Shown: piece by piece, positions 60,924 to 64,000 of the stretch
Numbering within the stretch: position 1 is the stretch's first letter
Layout: the number at the start of each line of letters is the position of its first letter
Origin: Planctomycetia bacterium
GTDB taxonomy: Bacteria > Planctomycetota > Phycisphaerae > UBA1845 > UTPLA1
DNA length: 64,000 nt
NCBI GenBank assembly: GCA_015075745.1
Contig: JABTTW010000001.1
Location: 868,001-932,000 of the forward strand
Reading direction: 5' to 3'
The notes under the pieces: generated by a model
Database searches by the model: none
What the model was told of the DNA's origin: nothing
The model's input: the letters and a program-made list of their open reading frames with translations, nothing else
Program-made: the position numbers and the translations under genes

Positions 60924-62411
60924 GTGACCATCCGCCCCATCATCGGTCTTGAGATTCATGTTCAACTCGCCACGCGCACGAAGATGTTCTGCCCGTGCGC
61001 GTTGGAGTTTGCCGCGGAGCCGAACAGCCGCGTTTGTCCGGTGTGTCTGGGGATGCCGGGGTCGCTGCCGGTGATGAACCGGACGGCGTACGAGCTGTCC
61101 GTGCGGGCGGCGACGGCGCTGAATTGCAAGATCGCCACCTTCACCAAGTGGGACCGCAAGAGCTACTACTACCCCGACATGCCGAAGAATTACCAGATCA
61201 GCCAGTACGACCTGCCGCTCTCGTCGGAGGGATGGTTTGAGGTCCCGGCGGCGGACGGCAACTCGCGGCGCGTGGGGATTATCCGCGCACATCTGGAAGA
61301 AGACGCGGGCAAGAATCTGCACGAGGGCCTGGCCTACACCCGCGTCGATCTGAACCGCGCCGGCACGCCGCTGCTGGAGATCGTCACGAAGCCGGACCTG
61401 GCGGATGCCGAGGAGGCCTACAACTTCTGCGTTGAGCTTCAGCGATTGGTGCAGTACCTGGGCATCAGCGAGGCGAACATGCAGAAAGGGCAGATGCGCT
61501 TCGAGCCGAATGTGAACGTGGCCATCACCGAGGGCGGCGTCGAATACCGCACGCCGATCAGCGAGATCAAGAACCTCAACAGCTTTCGCAGCGTGCGCGA
61601 CGCCATCAAGTACGAAGTCGATCGCCAGGTGCGGGCATGGCAGGATGACCACGACTACACGCTGGCGAAGGTCGGCAAGCTGAACTTCGGCTGGGACGAC
61701 GTGAAGCTGGTGACGGAGTTCCAGCGCGGCAAGGAGGAGTCGCACGACTATCGATACTTCCCCGACCCGGACCTGGTGCCGGTGACGGTGGAGGATGCGT
61801 GGATCAACGAAGTGCGCGAGAAGCTCGGCGAGCTTCCGCTTGCGAGGCAGCAGCGGTTCATGCGCGACTTCGGCATGACTGTGAAGGATTGCGAGGTGGT
61901 GCTGGCCGATCGCGCGACGGCCGACCTGTACGACGGGGCCATCGCCGCCGGGGCGGATGCGAAGATGCTCACCAAGCAGTTTCTCGGCGTGTGGAACAAT
62001 TTGGCCAGCGCGCGCGGCCTGTCGATCAGCGGGCTCGGCGTCACCACGGGGATGATCGCCGATCTGGCGAAGGCGGTCGGCGGCGGGTCAGTCAGTGCCA
62101 CGGCGGCAACACAGATTGCGGAAGAACTGGCAGGTGGGGCGAAGTCCGGCGAAAGCGTGATGGACATCGCCAAACGGCTCGGCCTCGTCCAGGAGCGCGA
62201 CGAGGGTGCGACGCAGAAATGGGTCGACGAGGCCTTCGCCGCCAATGCCCAGGCGGTGGCCGATGCCCTCGGCGACAACGAACGCAAGTCCAAGGCCGCC
62301 CCCGGTTTCCTCCGCGGACAGGTCATGAAGATCTCACAGGGCAAGGCAGACCCGAAGATGGTGGGCGAGTTGATCGAGAAGAAGATCGCGGAATTGAAGA
62401 GTGCGAATTAG
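60924..62411 (+). CDS. gatB: Aspartyl/glutamyl-tRNA amidotransferase subunit B
   Basis: A 495-residue GatB, the kinase/tRNA-binding subunit of GatCAB, which converts misacylated Glu-tRNA(Gln) or Asp-tRNA(Asn) to the correct amidated form. Start is GTG at 60924. RPIIGLEIHVQLATRTKMFC, the zinc-region CPVCLGMPGSLPVMN, EDAGKNLHE, RAGTPLLEIVTKPDL, and the tail YqeY-like domain are typical; the last residues KIAELKSA match the family end. gatA and gatC are not in the window. It ends 36 bp before the duplicated start of the LOG-like gene. Confidence 0.95.
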   Translation: MTIRPIIGLEIHVQLATRTKMFCPCALEFAAEPNSRVCPVCLGMPGSLPVMNRTAYELSVRAATALNCKIATFTKWDRKSYYYPDMPKNYQISQYDLPLSSEGWFEVPAADGNSRRVGIIRAHLEEDAGKNLHEGLAYTRVDLNRAGTPLLEIVTKPDLADAEEAYNFCVELQRLVQYLGISEANMQKGQMRFEPNVNVAITEGGVEYRTPISEIKNLNSFRSVRDAIKYEVDRQVRAWQDDHDYTLAKVGKLNFGWDDVKLVTEFQRGKEESHDYRYFPDPDLVPVTVEDAWINEVREKLGELPLARQQRFMRDFGMTVKDCEVVLADRATADLYDGAIAAGADAKMLTKQFLGVWNNLASARGLSISGLGVTTGMIADLAKAVGGGSVSATAATQIAEELAGGAKSGESVMDIAKRLGLVQERDEGATQKWVDEAFAANAQAVADALGDNERKSKAAPGFLRGQVMKISQGKADPKMVGELIEKKIAELKSAN

Positions 62412-62447
62412 AGCAAACGGCTCGAGGGGCAGGAAGAAGAGACCATC

Positions 62448-62505
62448 ATGACCGACCGACCGTCTGATATGAAGTTTCCCGCGACGAGGACCGGGCCGTC
62501 GATTC
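62448..62505 (+). repeat. Duplicated 5' end of the LOG-like gene (orphan copy)
   Basis: 58 bp identical, except one base, to 63345-63402, the first 19 codons of the gene at 63345. Here the frame starts MTDRPSDMKFPATRTGPSI and then runs into repeat DNA, stopping at 62523-62525. It still has a purine-rich GGAAGAAGAGA upstream and is probably the original gene start displaced by insertion. Confidence 0.9.
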
Positions 62506-62530
62506 CCGCTGTAGCGCCACGATGAAATCC

Positions 62531-62564
62531 CACTGTAGCGCCGCCCCTTGTGGGTGGCGAGGAG
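62531..62564 (+). repeat. Left inverted repeat of the REP-transposase locus
   Basis: CACTGTAGCGCCGCCCCTTG and TGGGTGGCGAGGAG form a 34-bp segment that is inverted at 63058-63091 with two mismatches. It also contains one inverted 24-nt unit of the right-hand array. Confidence 0.85.
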
Positions 62565-62573
62565 CGCCGATCG

Positions 62574-63056
62574 ATGGATGGGCCACATCCGTATCGCATG
62601 TGGAGCCGTAGTCGCTCGGTGCGACTGCCCGGCTACGACTATCGGGAGCATGCTCCGTACCACATCACGATCTGCGCGATACCGGGGAGCCGACCATTCG
62701 ATGACGAACATCGGGCCGAGATGGTCTGCCGCACTCTGCGAGAATACTCTGAGTCACTCCGATTCTACCTTGCCGCATATTGTCTGATGCCTGACCACAT
62801 GCACGTTCTCCTGTCTCCCGCGGGTTCAGGGTTATCCGTCGGGCAGTTCATCGGCCGGTTCAAGGGCAAGACCACAAACGAAAGCTGGAAGCTCGATTGG
62901 CGGGGGCCGTTGTGGCAGCCGCGTTTTCACGATCACATCGTGCGTCGGGATGAGAGTATTCGCGACACAGCGCGATACATCATCGAGAATGCACTAAAAG
63001 CGGGGTTCGGTGAGGCATATCCTCATCGATGGGCGGACCCGGACGTGTTACGATGA
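62574..63056 (+). mobile_element. REP-associated tyrosine transposase (RAYT)
   Basis: A 160-residue HUH-Y1 transposase of the REP-associated type. LPGYDYREHAPYHITICA opens the domain; the HxH pair lies in YCLMPDHMHVLLSPAG; a REP-type middle SVGQFIGRFKGKTTNES and the catalytic tyrosine in DTARYIIENALKAG follow. These proteins are thought to spread REP palindromes. The start at 62574 has GAGGAG upstream; an earlier GTG at 62550 is possible. It is enclosed by a 34-bp inverted repeat and followed by a tandem array. Confidence 0.9.
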
Positions 63057-63057
63057 C

Positions 63058-63091
63058 CTCTTCGCCACCCACAAGGGGTGGCGCTACAGTG
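63058..63091 (-). repeat. Right inverted repeat of the REP-transposase locus
   Basis: The counterpart of 62531-62564, starting at the second base after the transposase stop. The inverted pair brackets the gene with a few bases to spare on the 3' side. Confidence 0.85.
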
Positions 63092-63309
63092 AGGTTTCAG
63101 TGCGTTGCCACGGTGAGGTTTCAGTGCGTTGCCACGGTGAGATTCCAGAACGGCGCTACGGTGAGGTTTCAGTGCAGCGCTACGGTGAGGTATTCGGCGC
63201 GGCGCTACGGTGAGGTATTCGGCGCGGCGATGCGGTAAGGATTCCGGCGCGGCGTTGCTATGAGGCCTCTGGCGAAGCGGTATAGTGAGGTTTTCGGCGC
63301 GGCCCTACG
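63080..63309 (+). repeat. Tandem array of 24-25-nt units
   Basis: Nine full units and a partial one follow without spacers, each close to GGCGCTACGGTGAGGTTTC plus a 5-6-nt end (AGTGC or GGCGC). The units nearest the gene are 24 nt, those further away 25 nt and more diverged (for example GGCGATGCGGTAAGGATTC). No unit-to-unit spacers exist, so it is not a CRISPR. The array is REP/BIME-like. Confidence 0.88.
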
Positions 63310-63344
63310 TTTGGTGCCCTCAATCGTTCGACGTGGAGCAAAGT

Positions 63345-63402
63345 ATGACCGACCGACCGTCTGATATGAAGTTTCCCGCGACGAGGACCGGGCCGTCTAT
63401 TC
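63345..63402 (+). repeat. Duplicated 5' end of the LOG-like gene (functional copy)
   Basis: The partner of 62448-62505. Here the 58 bp continue into the full gene. GGAG (63335-63338) lies about 6 nt before the ATG, so a new ribosome binding site appears to be supplied by the sequence to its left. Confidence 0.9.
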
Positions 63403-63908
63403 GGCGGCTGCAGGTCGGCATCATTGGTTCGAGCGAGGCCGATGAGGCGATGATGCGGCTGGCCGAAGGGGCGGGGCGCGTCGTGGCGAAGCTCGGCGCG
63501 GCGCTGGTCACCGGCGGGCGCGACGGCATCATGTCGGCCGCGTCGAAGGCCTGCGCCGAGGCCGGCGGCATCGTGATTGCGGTGATTCCCGGCACGGGCA
63601 TGGAGGAGGCCAACAGTCATTGCCACTACGTCATCCCGACGGGCCTGGGCTGGGCGCGGAACGTGATCACGGCGATTGCAGGCGACGTGATGATCGTCAT
63701 CGGCGGCGCAGCGGGCACGCTCAGCGAAATCGCCTACGCATGGATGTACGACCGGCCGATCATCGCCCTGTCGGAAAGCGGCGGCTGGGCCAAGCGCCTC
63801 GCGGGAGAAAGCATCGACCACCGCCGGGAGGACACCATCGTCGATTGCCGAAGCGTCGAGCAATTGGAGGCGGTGCTGCGCGAGCTAATGCCGAAGTTGC
63901 GGCGGTAG
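63345..63908 (+). CDS. LOG-like Rossmann-fold protein (TIGR00725 type)
   Basis: A 187-residue protein of the lysine-decarboxylase-like/LOG superfamily. LQVGIIGSSEADEA opens the Rossmann fold. The phosphoribohydrolase-like motifs are GAALVTGGRDGIMSAASKA and GGAAGTLSEIAYAWMY (variant of PGGxGTxxE). The extra 20 N-terminal residues come from the duplicated segment and precede the fold, so they are probably not essential. The subgroup's substrate is not established; nucleotide 5'-monophosphate N-glycosidase activity is a family-based guess. Confidence 0.85.
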   Translation: MTDRPSDMKFPATRTGPSIRRLQVGIIGSSEADEAMMRLAEGAGRVVAKLGAALVTGGRDGIMSAASKACAEAGGIVIAVIPGTGMEEANSHCHYVIPTGLGWARNVITAIAGDVMIVIGGAAGTLSEIAYAWMYDRPIIALSESGGWAKRLAGESIDHRREDTIVDCRSVEQLEAVLRELMPKLRR

Positions 63909-63935
63909 CGCACACAAGGGAACGGGCCGGGCCTT

Positions 63936-64000
63936 ATGCACTCCATAGAACAGGCGGAGCAGGGCAGTGCGATCTCCGATTCGGATCATTTCGCCTTTCC
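63936..64000 (+). CDS. Possible start of a further gene (partial)
   Basis: An ATG at 63936 opens a frame that runs to the right edge (21 codons, hydrophilic, MHSIEQAEQGSAISDS). There is no good ribosome binding site, and the sequence is too short to identify. Confidence 0.25.
   Translation, partial: MHSIEQAEQGSAISDSDHFAF

Noticed and set aside
63080-63309. CRISPR array
   Set aside because: Units of 24-25 nt follow one another without spacers, decay along the array and sit beside a RAYT gene; no cas genes are present.
1-64000. tRNA, rRNA and riboswitch genes
   Set aside because: No TTCGAATC-type T-loop with a fitting acceptor stem and no rRNA-like stretch was found by eye; a covariance-model scan would be needed for a firm negative.

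Overview
The window is a GC-rich, gene-dense bacterial chromosome segment, most probably from a Planctomycetota member, perhaps near the Phycisphaerae. That placement is inferred from gene content: a PEP-CTERM-type exported protein, a prepilin-like protein of the kind expanded in planctomycetes, an RHS remnant, five SPFH (band-7) proteins including an oversized HflK, and many small lipoproteins. No rRNA, tRNA or CRISPR array was recognised. Housekeeping genes are scattered singly (pyrD, hemW, rarA, rtcB, speB, gdhA, prfB, cinA, gatB).

Layout. 1-6.3 kb: a TPR-like lipoprotein, a cysteine hydrolase, a ferredoxin, an RHS fragment, a PEP-CTERM protein and pyrD. 6.3-15.3 kb: a pseudouridine synthase facing a tightly overlapping + strand operon for an activated sugar, probably a heptose (phosphatase, transaldolase-like aldolase, nucleotidyltransferase, GHMP sugar kinase), followed by two methyltransferase genes, one a tandem fusion, a GT2 glycosyltransferase and an SDR epimerase; a UbiA prenyltransferase converges on it. 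15.8-25.5 kb: FHA protein, hemW/rarA, a TPM-LemA pair, a prepilin-like protein, a repeat-rich beta-helix lipoprotein and rtcB. 26-35 kb: a pair of SPFH proteins with a zinc-ribbon membrane protein, a TrkH-like transporter coupled to a C39-like lipoprotein, two more lipoproteins and a ferredoxin. 35-39.4 kb: speB, then a repeat-dominated accessory stretch around an IS200-type Y1 transposase. 39.5-50 kb: gdhA and a minus-strand operon hflK-hflC-third SPFH-ABC ATPase-ABC permease, with a second paralogous permease divergent from it. 50-64 kb: CBS protein, PhzF, TPR, OmpA-like lipoprotein, prfB with a programmed frameshift, metallophosphoesterase, lipoprotein/membrane pair, cinA, gatB, a REP-associated transposase locus and a LOG-like protein.

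The least conventional signals are these. (1) Both Y1-transposase loci are bracketed by a partial duplication of the neighbouring gene. (2) An interspersed repeat of roughly 100-200 bp, with paired TGTCAC motifs, occurs four times in intergenic DNA. (3) Three SPFH proteins and an ABC exporter form one candidate membrane-quality-control module. (4) A second SPFH pair carries threefold repeats ahead of the SPFH domain. Start sites were chosen by Shine-Dalgarno position, overlap with the upstream gene and family alignment from memory; no database search was run.
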